A stretch of 61,419 bases of DNA from a virus. Both the position numbers and the translations under genes were made by a program. Location: the IMG/VR virus record IMGVR_UViG_3300036881_000024, positions 1 to 61,419 of that record, one strand, 5' to 3'. The notes under the pieces were generated by a model that was not told the origin of the DNA, made no database searches, and worked only from the letters and a program-made list of their open reading frames with translations. Below, piece by piece: positions 52,439 to 61,419 of this stretch; the stretch's first letter is position 1, and each line of letters begins with the position of its first letter.

Positions 52439-52776
52439 CACTTCCCCGGTGTCGCCGCCTTGACCTCGGTTGCGGTGGGCGGGTTGTCGCCTGCTTCGAT
52501 TGCCTTGGCTTGCGCTACGGTTCCTGCAGCGGATGACGAGTGCGAGAAATTTCGCCACAGGGCCACGGCGGCTGCAATGTTGGTCATCAGTTCGCCCAGG
52601 CGCGTCACCACCACAGGATAGCCGGTAAACAGCGTGCCGATGTAGTTTCGCAGTTCCGGCGAACTGTCGTACAGACAGGCAAAGGTGATGATGGCTACGC
52701 CGATGCTATGTGTGGTGACATTCTTCCCGCGAAGCCACGGGCCGATGCTGCGGAGCCAGGTCAAGATTGCGTTCAT
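52438..52776 (-). CDS. Holin-like membrane protein
   Basis: A 112-residue protein (MNAILTWLRSIGPWLRGKNV). One or two spans (HSIGVAIITFACLYDSSPEL; a second weaker one near LMTNIAAAVALWRNF), then a Ser/Ala-rich tail. Size and position near another membrane/coiled-coil protein resemble a phage holin/spanin set; assignment tentative. Confidence 0.5.
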   Translation of the reverse strand: MNAILTWLRSIGPWLRGKNVTTHSIGVAIITFACLYDSSPELRNYIGTLFTGYPVVVTRLGELMTNIAAAVALWRNFSHSSSAAGTVAQAKAIEAGDNPPTATEVKAATPGK

Positions 52777-52791
52777 GTTGTGCCTTCCATG

Positions 52792-53058
52792 TTACTCCCG
52801 CCTTCCCGATTCCTGTCCAGCAGCGTAAATTTCCTTCCACTGATTCAGCCGGGCAAGTTCCCGGTCAGCGTCGTTCATGCGCTTTTCGTGGATATCGAGT
52901 TCCGTGCGATGTACATTGACGCGCGTGGTAAGGTTACTGACACGCTCAGTGAGCTTGCCCCACATGATGCCGCCGATGCCAACAGTCCCTACCAGCGTCA
53001 CCACGGAAGCAAGCGCGCTAACCGCTCCCCAGTTGAAAAGTTCGCTCACCTGTGCCAT
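52792..53058 (-). CDS. Membrane-anchored coiled-coil protein (lysis-accessory-like)
   Basis: Eighty-eight residues (MAQVSELFNWGAVSALASVV). One span (VVTLVGTVGIGGIMWGKL) then a coiled coil (LTTRVNVHRTELDIHEKRMN). This is the build of XhlA/hemolysin-type or spanin-like lysis accessory proteins. Pairs with the holin-like gene downstream. Confidence 0.55.
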   Translation of the reverse strand: MAQVSELFNWGAVSALASVVTLVGTVGIGGIMWGKLTERVSNLTTRVNVHRTELDIHEKRMNDADRELARLNQWKEIYAAGQESGRRE

Positions 53059-53094
53059 CTGTTCACTCCGAGCCCTTCTTTCCGGTCCCCCGGT

Positions 53095-53580
53095 TTACAT
53101 CCCTTTGAGCTTCACGTCCAGTTTCCCTATCGCGGCCAGCGTCGGCTTCGGCTCCTCAGCCTCGCTCGTGGTTACCGGACCTACGGCCGGGATCGCAGGT
53201 GCCGTAGCTGCGACTGCGAGAGCACGGCTCACAATCCATTTGACTCCTGTGCAGGTCGTTCCTGTGCCGGCAGTGCAAGTCCACGAGATCCCATTCTTGC
53301 CCGTAGGGCCGCCCGCGGATGGTCCAACGGTGTTGCTCCATGCGCCATAGCCGGGGCCGGACAGCCAGCCGGTGACAACGTAACAGGATTGGCCCGAGGG
53401 CGTATCGGTGTAAGTCATAGCCGTTGTGGGCGGATTCGCTGAGCCTACGTCATTGAGCGCCGTGTAGGCATTGTTGCCCGCGGTCGGACAGGTGTAGACA
53501 GGGGGTGTTGGGTTCGGCTGCCCGTGACAGCCACAGGTGACGACCAGGAGTGCGATTAAAGCGAATGGTGCGCGTTTCAT
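53095..53580 (-). CDS. Secreted lipoprotein-like protein
   Basis: A 161-residue protein (MKRAPFALIALLVVTCGCHG). The signal ends LLVVTCGC, a lipobox-like Cys. The mature part has beta strands and Cys residues (TPSGQSCYVVTGWLSGPGYG; SWTCTAGTGTTCTGVKWIVS), like exposed virion or secreted domains. It is next to the secreted beta-helix protein. Role unknown. Confidence 0.6.
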   Translation of the reverse strand: MKRAPFALIALLVVTCGCHGQPNPTPPVYTCPTAGNNAYTALNDVGSANPPTTAMTYTDTPSGQSCYVVTGWLSGPGYGAWSNTVGPSAGGPTGKNGISWTCTAGTGTTCTGVKWIVSRALAVAATAPAIPAVGPVTTSEAEEPKPTLAAIGKLDVKLKGM

Positions 53581-53589
53581 AGGATCTCC

Positions 53590-55578
53590 TCAAAGCGGTG
53601 AAAGTAGCAGGTTCTGTGGCGCAGCCGGTGTCGGTGTGGGCGGCGTGCTCGTGTAACATGTGTTGGCGTCGAAGGCGAGCACGGACCCTGTACCGTCCTG
53701 TGGTCCGCTCATCGTCACAAAGTAACAGTTCGCGGCAGGGATCAATGCGGCATGGCTGGCTACGCCCGGAATTGTCCCTGTCGCTACATCCGGCCCAATC
53801 GCAGGCCACGAAACCGATCCCCACCAGGAGGGCTTCGAGGTTAGCCAGAAGGACGCGGGCAGCGTGTGGCTGGCCGGTACGGAGTTCGCATAGCCGTCAC
53901 TCAACCCGCTGGGAACTTCTCCACTGACCCACCGCACAGCCGCGTTGTAGGTATCGTAGTTCCCCCAGCGCATCATCGAGGTAACGGTGTAGGGGTCGGC
54001 TAGAACAGTGGTATCCGCTTCCGTATCGCCCGCACCGAGGTCGTAGATCGTGTGATCCGGCCCGTCCCCCACGCTGGTCTGATAGGCCGTTGGATAAGGG
54101 GAGCCGCAGTTGCCGGGGAAGGTCGAAGTCGCATTGTTGCATCCAAGCACGTTCCCGATCACGTTCTCGAAACGATTGTAGGAATAAAGCTGAAAAGCGG
54201 CGGTGTTTACGGCCTTGCCTGGTGCCCAGCCGACCACATAGTTTCGGAAGGTCGTGTTCGCCCCACCCGTGCCGTGGAAAGCATCCTCGGCGAAACCCTC
54301 CGAAATGTTCCCCTCGAACAAGTTGTATTGCGCCCCAGCATCGTGACGGAGCGAGTCCGCGATCATCCAGTCGGACACGGTGTAGGGATAATCGATCATG
54401 AAGTTGTAGGCGAATACGGAACCTGTCGAGGGACCATTCACGAGTCCACCCGTCACCTGCTGAAAGATGTTGTTCTCGACAAGATTATCTCCGGCCATGA
54501 ACGACTCCACGCCGTAGCTCACCGAGGCGGAATTGTCGCTCAAATAAAAGTAATTGTTTGCAACGGTGATGTGTGCGCTCTGGTAGAGCCACACATGATT
54601 TCGGTTGGGCTTGATCCCCCGCACCCCGGTTTCCCAGCAGTTGAAGGCATTGAGGAACCACGTCCCGACATTGTTGTTCCCGACGCCGGTACCCGTGGAG
54701 TCGATGGTCAGATTCTCGATGCCGGAGTTCTGCATGTTGTTCGCGGACCACCATGCGCCAGGGGAATGCGAAGTATCCCACTTGAGGCCGTAAAGCCCCG
54801 GCGTGATTGTTACGCTGAAAGGCCCAGCGCCCGTACAGGCAGAGGCGCACCCGCTGACGACCTTGACGAATTGAATCAGGTTACGCTCTACGCCGCCGGT
54901 AACACGTCCCGGCGCCCCACCTTCGAGCGAGCATCCGTCCGTTGCGCTTACGTTGTCGCAGATTAGCATTCCAGTTGAAAACGTGGTTGAGGGCGTGGCC
55001 GGATTGTCATTGATCTGGTCGAGGTAGATGTACTGTCCGTTCACGACGCCGGCCGCCCCAATGCTCGATAATTGGATGGTCGTCGCGCCCTGCGAGTAGG
55101 TATTGTTACACGCCCCGCTTGAGGCGGTCCCGCAGAACGTTGCGGCGTTCGATCCACCCGGCTGCGTTGGCGAACTATCAACACCGTATCCGTTCGAGTC
55201 CTTGAAGCAGATCGATGCCCCCAAACCGCCGCAGCTTCCTGCCGCGCTAAAGACGAGAAGTGTCGAACTCGACCCGCTGCCGCGCAGAACCACGTTCGGA
55301 ACCATGTTGAGGCCGGTTGAAAGGTTGAAGGTTCCCGCGCCAAGCAGAACGTAGTGATTCGCCGCACAGCCATTCAGAGCCGATTGGATCGTTGCTGCGC
55401 TGGCTCCTGCCGCGATGGTCGAGCCGCATTGCGTCCAAGTTGCGGAGGGAACGCCGCCTACCACGCCGGGCGAGGTAGCTGACCAGTCGATTGCGCGCGC
55501 GGGTGCGATGACGCCGGACCATGGTTGTGCATGGACAATTGTCGAGAGAAGCGCGAGGAACAAAATAGCGTGCTTCAT
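53590..55578 (-). CDS. Signal-peptide-bearing beta-helix protein (pectate-lyase-like)
   Basis: A 662-residue protein (MKHAILFLALLSTIVHAQPW) with signal cleavage near AHAQ. AATIQSALNGCAANHYVLLG is the opening of pectate-lyase-type right-handed beta-helices, followed by repeated short strands (LSTGLNMVPNVVLRGSGSSS; NNYFYLSDNSASVSYGVESF; NNIFQQVTGGLVNG). No catalytic Lys/Arg/Asp set is certain. It is a tail-spike-like or exported polysaccharide-binding protein. Presence of a Sec signal is unusual for a virion protein. Confidence 0.65.
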   Translation of the reverse strand: MKHAILFLALLSTIVHAQPWSGVIAPARAIDWSATSPGVVGGVPSATWTQCGSTIAAGASAATIQSALNGCAANHYVLLGAGTFNLSTGLNMVPNVVLRGSGSSSTLLVFSAAGSCGGLGASICFKDSNGYGVDSSPTQPGGSNAATFCGTASSGACNNTYSQGATTIQLSSIGAAGVVNGQYIYLDQINDNPATPSTTFSTGMLICDNVSATDGCSLEGGAPGRVTGGVERNLIQFVKVVSGCASACTGAGPFSVTITPGLYGLKWDTSHSPGAWWSANNMQNSGIENLTIDSTGTGVGNNNVGTWFLNAFNCWETGVRGIKPNRNHVWLYQSAHITVANNYFYLSDNSASVSYGVESFMAGDNLVENNIFQQVTGGLVNGPSTGSVFAYNFMIDYPYTVSDWMIADSLRHDAGAQYNLFEGNISEGFAEDAFHGTGGANTTFRNYVVGWAPGKAVNTAAFQLYSYNRFENVIGNVLGCNNATSTFPGNCGSPYPTAYQTSVGDGPDHTIYDLGAGDTEADTTVLADPYTVTSMMRWGNYDTYNAAVRWVSGEVPSGLSDGYANSVPASHTLPASFWLTSKPSWWGSVSWPAIGPDVATGTIPGVASHAALIPAANCYFVTMSGPQDGTGSVLAFDANTCYTSTPPTPTPAAPQNLLLSPL

Positions 55579-55589
55579 TTACTCCTCTC

Positions 55590-56018
55590 CTATAACACGG
55601 TTCCAATCAAATTCTGCAGTGCCGCGGGGGTCGAGTTCATCGCTGGCCCTCTACTCAGAATGTATCCTGTTGACGTGAATGTGTCCGCTCCGTCTGGGGC
55701 ATCCCACTCGATTTGCGCCACGTAGCCGTTTGGCACCGTTACCATGACCGCGCTCGAAGGCGGACTGATCCCGTAAAGAGCGACATTCGGCGGAACGATG
55801 GCCCATGTCTCCACCGTGTAGCACCAAGTTCCCACACCAGGATCGTCGATTGCGGTCAAGCCCGTGATGTTCGCGTTTAGGGTGTTGTCAGCAGGGGCGT
55901 TGATCTCTGTATAAGTAGTTCCTGTACAGGTCTGTGCTCGACAGACAACCGAGCAAGATAGGGCCGCACACGGAAGCGCAAAAATCAGGGCTGCTAACCA
56001 TGCTGTAATCCGGCGCAT
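55590..56018 (-). CDS. Secreted small protein
   Basis: A 142-residue protein (MRRITAWLAALIFALPCAAL) with signal peptide and Cys pairs (SCSVVCRAQTCTGTTYTEIN). A beta-sandwich-like domain with GTWCYTVETWAIVPPNVALY, PNGYVAQIEWDAPDGADTFT follows. It overlaps the gene above (TAATG). Role unknown; likely part of the surface-protein set. Confidence 0.55.
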   Translation of the reverse strand: MRRITAWLAALIFALPCAALSCSVVCRAQTCTGTTYTEINAPADNTLNANITGLTAIDDPGVGTWCYTVETWAIVPPNVALYGISPPSSAVMVTVPNGYVAQIEWDAPDGADTFTSTGYILSRGPAMNSTPAALQNLIGTVL

Positions 56019-56992
56019 TACCAGCCTCCGGTTGTGCAGATCGAAGAACCACCAGAGTAACTTCCCGTATTCGGCCCGTAGACCACACCGCTCTTGACGT
56101 TGGTCGAACCGGGGTCTGTTGGCATCAGTGTGGCGTGGCTGTCGATGGTTCCAAGCGTGTAACTGGAGTCTTTTGGGTAGAGGATATAGCTCGTGGCGGA
56201 TGGCGTGTATAAAATTGGGCCGGACTGCCCTGTCGCCTTCAGTCCGTTGATGATGTTTCCGTTAAGCGTGAACGTACCGGCAGTCCCGAAAGAATAACAA
56301 CCTGCCGTGGCGACTGTGTTTGACCCAACACAATTTCCGTTCACCGTAACTGAACCAGAGCCGCCATTGACAAGATTCATTCCATAAGCTGTTGTCGCGC
56401 TTCCCGATGTGACATTTCCTATGATGGTTAGCGCCCCGCTACCAACTCCATATACCCCCACTGCGCTCGATACACTCCCTCCGGTGACGTTTCCGATAAT
56501 GTACTGAATCGTGCCGGACGTGTTGATAAATACTGGTTCCGAGTATGTCTCCACAGACGACCCGGTAACGGTCCCGCACAAGGTGCCTCCGCCAGAGCCG
56601 TTCATCAGCAGGGTGTATGAATTTGCTCCCGCGATCACGTTGGCGTGAATCACGAGAGTTGTGGCCTGATATTGAAACGAGCCTCCAAGCGAAGCATTGC
56701 TTTGAATTGTCACCTGAACCGTCGTCGTCCCGCAGACTCCTTGACTTGCTCCCGTAGCCGTTCCGGGATCGACGTTGAGTTGGATTGTGATGCAGCCGTT
56801 CGCATCGAATACGTCCCCGTTGGCCTGAGCACCCCAAACCAGAGCCGTGCCGCTTCCCGTGCATGATCCTGTCGAAGTCGGAACCCACAGTGAGGTTGCG
56901 TTGATGTTCGCTGATGAAGAAGTGGCGTACCAAGTCGTCGCGTAGAGCGGAGCGGAAAGCAGCAAGAATAAAAGTGGCAGAAATCTTTTCAT
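56018..56992 (-). CDS. Secreted beta-helix protein
   Basis: About 324 residues from ATG 56992 (MKRFLPLLFLLLSAPLYATT), with GAGGA 6 nt upstream; longer starts exist to 57025. After the signal peptide it is Gly/Ser/Thr/Val-rich with repeat strands (GTIQYIIGNVTGGSVSSAVG; ALTIIGNVTSGSATTAYGMN; GSVTVNGNCVGSNTVATAGC), a clear parallel beta-helix. It is a member of the surface/tail-spike-like cluster. Confidence 0.6.
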   Translation of the reverse strand: MKRFLPLLFLLLSAPLYATTWYATSSSANINATSLWVPTSTGSCTGSGTALVWGAQANGDVFDANGCITIQLNVDPGTATGASQGVCGTTTVQVTIQSNASLGGSFQYQATTLVIHANVIAGANSYTLLMNGSGGGTLCGTVTGSSVETYSEPVFINTSGTIQYIIGNVTGGSVSSAVGVYGVGSGALTIIGNVTSGSATTAYGMNLVNGGSGSVTVNGNCVGSNTVATAGCYSFGTAGTFTLNGNIINGLKATGQSGPILYTPSATSYILYPKDSSYTLGTIDSHATLMPTDPGSTNVKSGVVYGPNTGSYSGGSSICTTGGW

Positions 56993-57000
56993 GGCTATCC

Positions 57001-60000
57001 TCATCGGGTCGTGGTCATCACGCATTGTATTGATGTGCTGGTGCCATCAGCGACGAACGTCCAGTTGGTCCAGACATTTGAGGCGATGGTCGTCGTCGCG
57101 CTCTGCGTGCCAGCGACAAAAGTATTGGCCGTGTTCATTGTGATCGCGCCAGTCAGCAGCGCATTACTCCCGCTGTCAGCCACATTCGCCGTCGAGGTTC
57201 CACTGTTGTCGGCTTGGCAGGTTACGCCTGTGATCGTATAGGTCACGCCGTAAACATTCAGGCAACGGGCATTGACGTGGTAGGTTGCCGCCACGATAGC
57301 TGATCCGCCGCCCCATATACCCACACCGCAGGGAATGATACGGTTGGCGGTAGGCAAATCCGTCGCAGCAATGGCACGGAACGCAGGGGCCGTGGCCGTG
57401 GCAAAGAGCGCCTGGGTTGTGGTCGTGCTGGCTGCGATGGTGGATGGAGCTGCGCTCGCTCCGCCGCCGATCATCACCCCGTACTGGGTAAGAAGCGCGG
57501 ATGCCGACTCGCTCGTGGTCGTGTCGTACCACGGAATTGCACCTGCCACGCCCGCAGTCTTCGCCGCGTTCATGGTGTACGTGTTCGAGAGCGTGGTTCC
57601 GTCCGCGACGGTGAGCGTCGAGCCGGTAGCAGGAGCCGTTACTGTGACTTTGTTGATGCTCGTAGAACTGGAAAGCGCGGCAGGAAGATCAGCAGCCGCA
57701 ATCGCGCTAAAAGTCCCTATTCCCGCTCCGGCAGTCGCGTGAAGCACGTAGGCCGTGTTGGAAGACGAGGCCGATTCCGCGATCAGCGTGTCACCGCTTG
57801 CGATGGGGAAATACTCTGTGATTGTTCCCAGCGCCCCAGTGATCGGCTCAATGGTCAGCAGTCCGCTGGTCGCGTTGCCCATCGTGAGGGAGCCGAGCGT
57901 GCCCGCAGCGCCCAGTGTCGGCGTAGCGGTCCACGAGGCCGCGCTGCTGCTGGTCGTGTCGGGGATGGTTCCCGCTGCCGCGCCCGCGCCGAAACTCACG
58001 CCGTTGACCGCGCTCACGGTCGGGGTAGCCGTGGTCACCGTCGTAAGCTGTCCAGCCGCGTTGTAGGTGATGACCGGGATTGAAGTAGCGCCTCCGGTCG
58101 GACCAGCCCCCGCGATAGTTCCGCCAAGGACTACTTGATTCGATCCGGTCCCGGTGGGCAAATCAGTATAGGCAATAGCCGCGAAGTTCGCCACGCCTGC
58201 GACTGCCGTGGCATGAGCAACATGCGTTGTCGTCGTGTCGCTGTTCGCGCCCACCATGTACTCAGTGGTATTCGGGAAAGTTAGCGTGACTGCGCCGGAA
58301 GACGCCGGATAAGTCGAGGTCGTGAGATTGGTCAATGTTCCGGTGACAAGCTGATTGCTCGCGGTTCCCAGATTCAGCGGCTGATTGAACGTACCCTTAT
58401 TCGTCGCGAAGGTCAGCGTGGGCGTGCCGGAATCCGCGCTTCCGACCGATCCGCCCGCTGCAAGTTGCAATGCTCCCCCGCTGCTCAGTGTCGAGGTTGT
58501 AGAGGGAGTTTGCAGTGTTGTGGTTCCCCCGCCTGTCACCAGAGCGGTTGAGGTCAGGTTGCCAGAACCCACGACGGTGACTGTGCCCCCTCCCGGCGTT
58601 GCGCAAGTCCCATCGCTTTTCAAATAGCCTGAGCATGATCCGCTCGCCCACAGCGAAACCACGTCGCTGTACCCAGCGTCAGAGAGCGCTCCAGTTGTGA
58701 TGGTGTTCTTGACAATGCCAGTGCCGAGGGTCGCCCAATTCTGATTACTGCTGCCAAGCGTGAGCGTCGCGGTATTTACAACCCCCGTCCCGCCGTTCCC
58801 TGCCGCAAGCTGAGTCCCTGACCAGTTCCCGTTATTGATTGCACTGGCGTTTGCCAACGTCCCGAATGCACTCCCGTTGGCGTTGGAGATTTGGGCGGTT
58901 AATCCTGTCCCGTCTATCGTGGTGATGCTCGCCGATGCGCCTACCGGAATGATGCACGAGGAAGGAACACACGCCAGTGTGGGACCGCCTGTAACGATGG
59001 TGACAGCCGCCGTGCCCGCGTTATAGATCGCCGCGAGGAATCCCGCGCTGGACGACGCTGGAGACGTTGCGTTGACCGCGCCGGACCCGGTGAAGCGATA
59101 GCACGCATTGGTCGCAAACGAGAATGCGGAAGTCTCAGGAGTGCAGTTGGGAAGCGCCGCTGCTGGCGCATATCCTGCATCCGCGATCTGGCCCCCTGTG
59201 CCTGTATATATCGCCGCATTGCCGCTGGTTACTCCGCTTGCAGGTCCAGTCGTGATCCCTGCGCCTGTTCCGGCGAGTGCTTTACTACTGGTTACCGTAG
59301 AGGCCGAAGCGGCGAGAGGAACCTGCCCGGAAGTCATGCCGGACAGCCCCGAGCCGCTTCCCCCCGCTGCGAATGTGCAGACTGACGGATTCGCCGCCGT
59401 GCAGGAGAGATAGGTATTAGCCCCCGAAGGCTGTGCGACAGGAAGTTGAAGCGTGTACGAGGTGATCGCGCCTGTGGCGGGTTCCAAAGTCAGCAGCCCG
59501 CTTGTCGCGTTGCCGAATGTCACGGAGCCAAGCGTTCCCGCCGCACCGAGCGTTAGAGGCTTGTTGACCGTGACGCTGTTGGTTCCGAAGGTGATTCGCG
59601 GCGTTCCAGTATCGGAGCTTCCGAGTGACCCGCCAGCAGGCAGCGTCGTGGCTCCCGTGCTTGCATGGTAAGTCGCTGACACTACGTCCAACGCCTGATT
59701 TGATGAAGAGTTGGCGGGCGCGAGAACCAGGTAATAATCCGTGCTATCGGATTTCGTCGTCGTGGCAGCGTTGGTTGCGTTCGTTGCTGTCGTAGCTGTA
59801 CTGGCGGAACTAACCACCAACGTGTTGACGTTGATTGCAGTGGGGGCCAGCGCTGCGCTTCCTGTTATTACCCAACCCATCGCATAGGTTCCGTTCACAG
59901 TCGGCGAGGCTACGTCTGTCAGCGCCGCAGCCGTTCCTGCGCTGTACGGGATCGAATACTGCGGGATATTGATGAGAGCACCGAGGTGCGCCTGAGTAGC

Positions 60001-61419
60001 TGACGTAATCGATGTGCCACCGCTGAACTCCGCAAGCTGTCCGGAGGACGGAGAGCCGGTTGTAGTGACGGTGCCCGCCCCGGCTGGCGTATCGCAACTT
60101 GGCCCGCTGGTCGTGTCTCCCGTCTCGAATTGCCCAGCCGTACAGCTTCCCGTTCCTGCCCGCGCTGCCGCAGCCCCGGAAAGATCGTAGGTATTCGTAT
60201 CCAGCGCGAACGTGCCTGCCGCGGTCATCTTCACGAAGGGGCTTCCCGAGGCCCACGTAGGATAGTTCAACGCGCCCCAGGTGCCTACGGAGGGGACAAC
60301 GCCACCATCCGCGATCAACGTTCCGCTCGTGTTGTTCATCACGGCAAGGTGCCCGACCGTCGCTCCGCTTCCGGGGCCGGTCACGGGGTTGGTCAACGCA
60401 TTCTGCTTTCCGTTGAACGTGCTCCAGTTTGTTGAGGAAAGATAGCCGTTGTCGGAGGAATCCGCGACGTGTTGCTCGACGATCATGTTCGCGCCGCTGA
60501 TCTTGGGCGTGAGCGCCATATTGCTCGCGTCCGGCGATGGCGTTGCGGCATTGATGTTCAGAGAGCCAAGCGAGGAGCCGCCGTTCACCGTCACGGTCGT
60601 GCCGCCGCCTGAGACTCCGCAGGTCGGGCAAGAGAAGTCAATCGTGTTTCCTGTCGGAGTAGCAACGATAGGCGACGTGCCGGTGAAGTTGACCACGCCG
60701 GCCGTCGGCGTGACCGGGGTTCCGCCCGCGTCGATGCCGGTGATATTGCCGCTTGGGGTGCCGCAGCCAGACCCATCAGTCTTAGCGTAAGTTCCTGCAC
60801 CGCAACCGCTTCCGACGAGAGTGAGATTCAGAGCGGCAAAAGGAGCATATCCACTGGTCTGATCATAGGCATAAACAGTTCCACCCGCCGCGTCATTATA
60901 CAGATAAGTGTTTGGCGAAAAATAGCTCAGGATCGTCTTCGCGCCGTCCTTCACTCCGGCAGATGGATTAAGAGGAATATCTTCTACCCGCGCGAAAGTG
61001 CCGGCGAGAGATGGATAGGTAAGGGCAATTCCCGAAGCAAGATTTGATTGGTAGAAGTGGTAAAAGTACCCGTTCGTCAGGTTCGTCGCGTTGAGTGGAA
61101 AGATGAACGAGTACCCGCAGTTCGACGGTAGCGTTGCACTCCACGCGGCGGCTGCGGAAGCACACTGAACAAAATCGATGTTTCCACCGTTGTCTCCTTG
61201 AACCGAGGAAGCGTAGAACGTGCTCGATCCAGTGTTGGCCCAGTAGTTCCATCCGGGTTGAGAGAAAACCGAATTGGCCGACATATAGTTCGGTTGCGCG
61301 GTAGACCCGGAATAAATCGGAGTCGGAGCTTGCTGATTCAGAGGCATCAGCGTATTTAGAAGCGTGGTCTGTGCGCCAAAACCCAACGTGTAATTTACGT
61401 TTCTCTGGAACCAGGATTG
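57001..61419 (-). CDS. Giant repetitive fibre protein, N-terminus cut by window edge
   Basis: The frame is open from the right edge to 57001 (1473 codons); a TTG at 61386 is not a natural start and the reading continues upstream (RNVNYTLGFGAQTT). The protein is Gly/Ser/Thr/Ala-rich with many repeats, such as AAGTLGSVTFGNATSGLL near the middle and AAGTLGSLTMGNATSGLL later. The segment GNITGIDAGGTPVTPTAG through TVTVNGGS is shared with the left-edge gene. It is a receptor-binding or long fibre protein; composition and repeats, not a motif, support this. Confidence 0.7.
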   Translation of the reverse strand, partial: QSWFQRNVNYTLGFGAQTTLLNTLMPLNQQAPTPIYSGSTAQPNYMSANSVFSQPGWNYWANTGSSTFYASSVQGDNGGNIDFVQCASAAAAWSATLPSNCGYSFIFPLNATNLTNGYFYHFYQSNLASGIALTYPSLAGTFARVEDIPLNPSAGVKDGAKTILSYFSPNTYLYNDAAGGTVYAYDQTSGYAPFAALNLTLVGSGCGAGTYAKTDGSGCGTPSGNITGIDAGGTPVTPTAGVVNFTGTSPIVATPTGNTIDFSCPTCGVSGGGTTVTVNGGSSLGSLNINAATPSPDASNMALTPKISGANMIVEQHVADSSDNGYLSSTNWSTFNGKQNALTNPVTGPGSGATVGHLAVMNNTSGTLIADGGVVPSVGTWGALNYPTWASGSPFVKMTAAGTFALDTNTYDLSGAAAARAGTGSCTAGQFETGDTTSGPSCDTPAGAGTVTTTGSPSSGQLAEFSGGTSITSATQAHLGALINIPQYSIPYSAGTAAALTDVASPTVNGTYAMGWVITGSAALAPTAINVNTLVVSSASTATTATNATNAATTTKSDSTDYYLVLAPANSSSNQALDVVSATYHASTGATTLPAGGSLGSSDTGTPRITFGTNSVTVNKPLTLGAAGTLGSVTFGNATSGLLTLEPATGAITSYTLQLPVAQPSGANTYLSCTAANPSVCTFAAGGSGSGLSGMTSGQVPLAASASTVTSSKALAGTGAGITTGPASGVTSGNAAIYTGTGGQIADAGYAPAAALPNCTPETSAFSFATNACYRFTGSGAVNATSPASSSAGFLAAIYNAGTAAVTIVTGGPTLACVPSSCIIPVGASASITTIDGTGLTAQISNANGSAFGTLANASAINNGNWSGTQLAAGNGGTGVVNTATLTLGSSNQNWATLGTGIVKNTITTGALSDAGYSDVVSLWASGSCSGYLKSDGTCATPGGGTVTVVGSGNLTSTALVTGGGTTTLQTPSTTSTLSSGGALQLAAGGSVGSADSGTPTLTFATNKGTFNQPLNLGTASNQLVTGTLTNLTTSTYPASSGAVTLTFPNTTEYMVGANSDTTTTHVAHATAVAGVANFAAIAYTDLPTGTGSNQVVLGGTIAGAGPTGGATSIPVITYNAAGQLTTVTTATPTVSAVNGVSFGAGAAAGTIPDTTSSSAASWTATPTLGAAGTLGSLTMGNATSGLLTIEPITGALGTITEYFPIASGDTLIAESASSSNTAYVLHATAGAGIGTFSAIAAADLPAALSSSTSINKVTVTAPATGSTLTVADGTTLSNTYTMNAAKTAGVAGAIPWYDTTTSESASALLTQYGVMIGGGASAAPSTIAASTTTTQALFATATAPAFRAIAATDLPTANRIIPCGVGIWGGGSAIVAATYHVNARCLNVYGVTYTITGVTCQADNSGTSTANVADSGSNALLTGAITMNTANTFVAGTQSATTTIASNVWTNWTFVADGTSTSIQCVMTTTR
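60575..60754. repeat. Fibre-module repeat, right copy
   Basis: Exact match to 1-126 (60575-60700), then diverging. It encodes the shared fibre module in the giant protein. See the entry at 1-180. Confidence 0.9.

Noticed and set aside
54052-54966. Plus-strand frame of 304 codons opposite the beta-helix gene
   Set aside because: Antisense shadow of a convincing minus-strand gene; composition atypical and no start signals.
1-61419. Diversity-generating retroelement, suggested by the repeated fibre module
   Set aside because: No reverse transcriptase gene is visible and the differences between copies are not concentrated at adenines.
1-61419. Integrase, attachment sites and tRNA genes
   Set aside because: None found by reading for recombinase motifs or tRNA T-arm patterns; temperate lifestyle cannot be claimed from integration genes.

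Overview
The window reads as most of the genome of a tailed double-stranded DNA phage of the short-tailed (podovirus-like) kind. The evidence is the order terminase large subunit, portal, scaffold, major capsid protein, head-tail adaptor, large tail-tube/hub protein and internal virion proteins. I see no integrase, DNA polymerase, RNA polymerase, ribosomal gene or tRNA. Many proteins with Sec signal peptides and Ser/Thr/Gly-rich beta-helix composition suggest a soil-type Gram-negative host (an Acidobacteriota-like host would fit), but that is inference only.

Layout. Positions 1-31.9 kb are almost all minus strand: a truncated tail-fibre gene at the left edge (1-2.5 kb), internal virion/ejection proteins (3.2-7.7 kb), tail and head-tail proteins (7.9-15 kb), three major head genes including the capsid (15-18.5 kb), scaffold, portal (20-23 kb), terminase (24.4-26.6 kb), then small accessory genes (26.6-32.3 kb). 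A control region at 32.3-32.7 kb separates these from a short rightward operon (32.7-35.7 kb: small membrane proteins, an excisionase-like HTH protein and a ParB-like protein). A possible structured RNA ending in a strong terminator follows. A leftward DNA-metabolism block (36.4-44.8 kb) holds two nucleases, a superfamily 2 helicase, an exonuclease-like protein, tandem KTSC proteins, a protein with an SSB-like tail and a possible annealing protein. It diverges at 44.85-44.94 kb from a Cro-like repressor and a rightward run of small accessory genes (44.9-50.1 kb), which includes a nuclease and a Dam methylase. From 50.2 kb to the right edge the genes are leftward again: lysis-like membrane proteins, a papain-like protease and a series of signal-peptide-bearing beta-helix/fibre proteins ending in a giant fibre gene cut by the right edge. 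The first 126 bases repeat exactly inside that giant gene, so the window ends probably reflect an assembly break in a repeated fibre module of a circular or circularly permuted genome.

The most unusual theme is the density of homing elements and their debris. There is an intein in the portal; an HNH gene at the 5-prime end of the portal gene that carries a piece of the portal N-terminus; an intein in the DECH motif of the helicase that has a complete Vsr/EDxHD-like homing endonuclease gene nested inside it in another reading frame; an AP2-domain endonuclease relic; and a second HNH gene. Two pieces of one cytosine methyltransferase flank a PP-loop ATPase gene and two small genes, with the catalytic motif missing. 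A palindromic 12-14 bp motif occurs seven times in the same orientation and looks like a dispersed operator or partition site.
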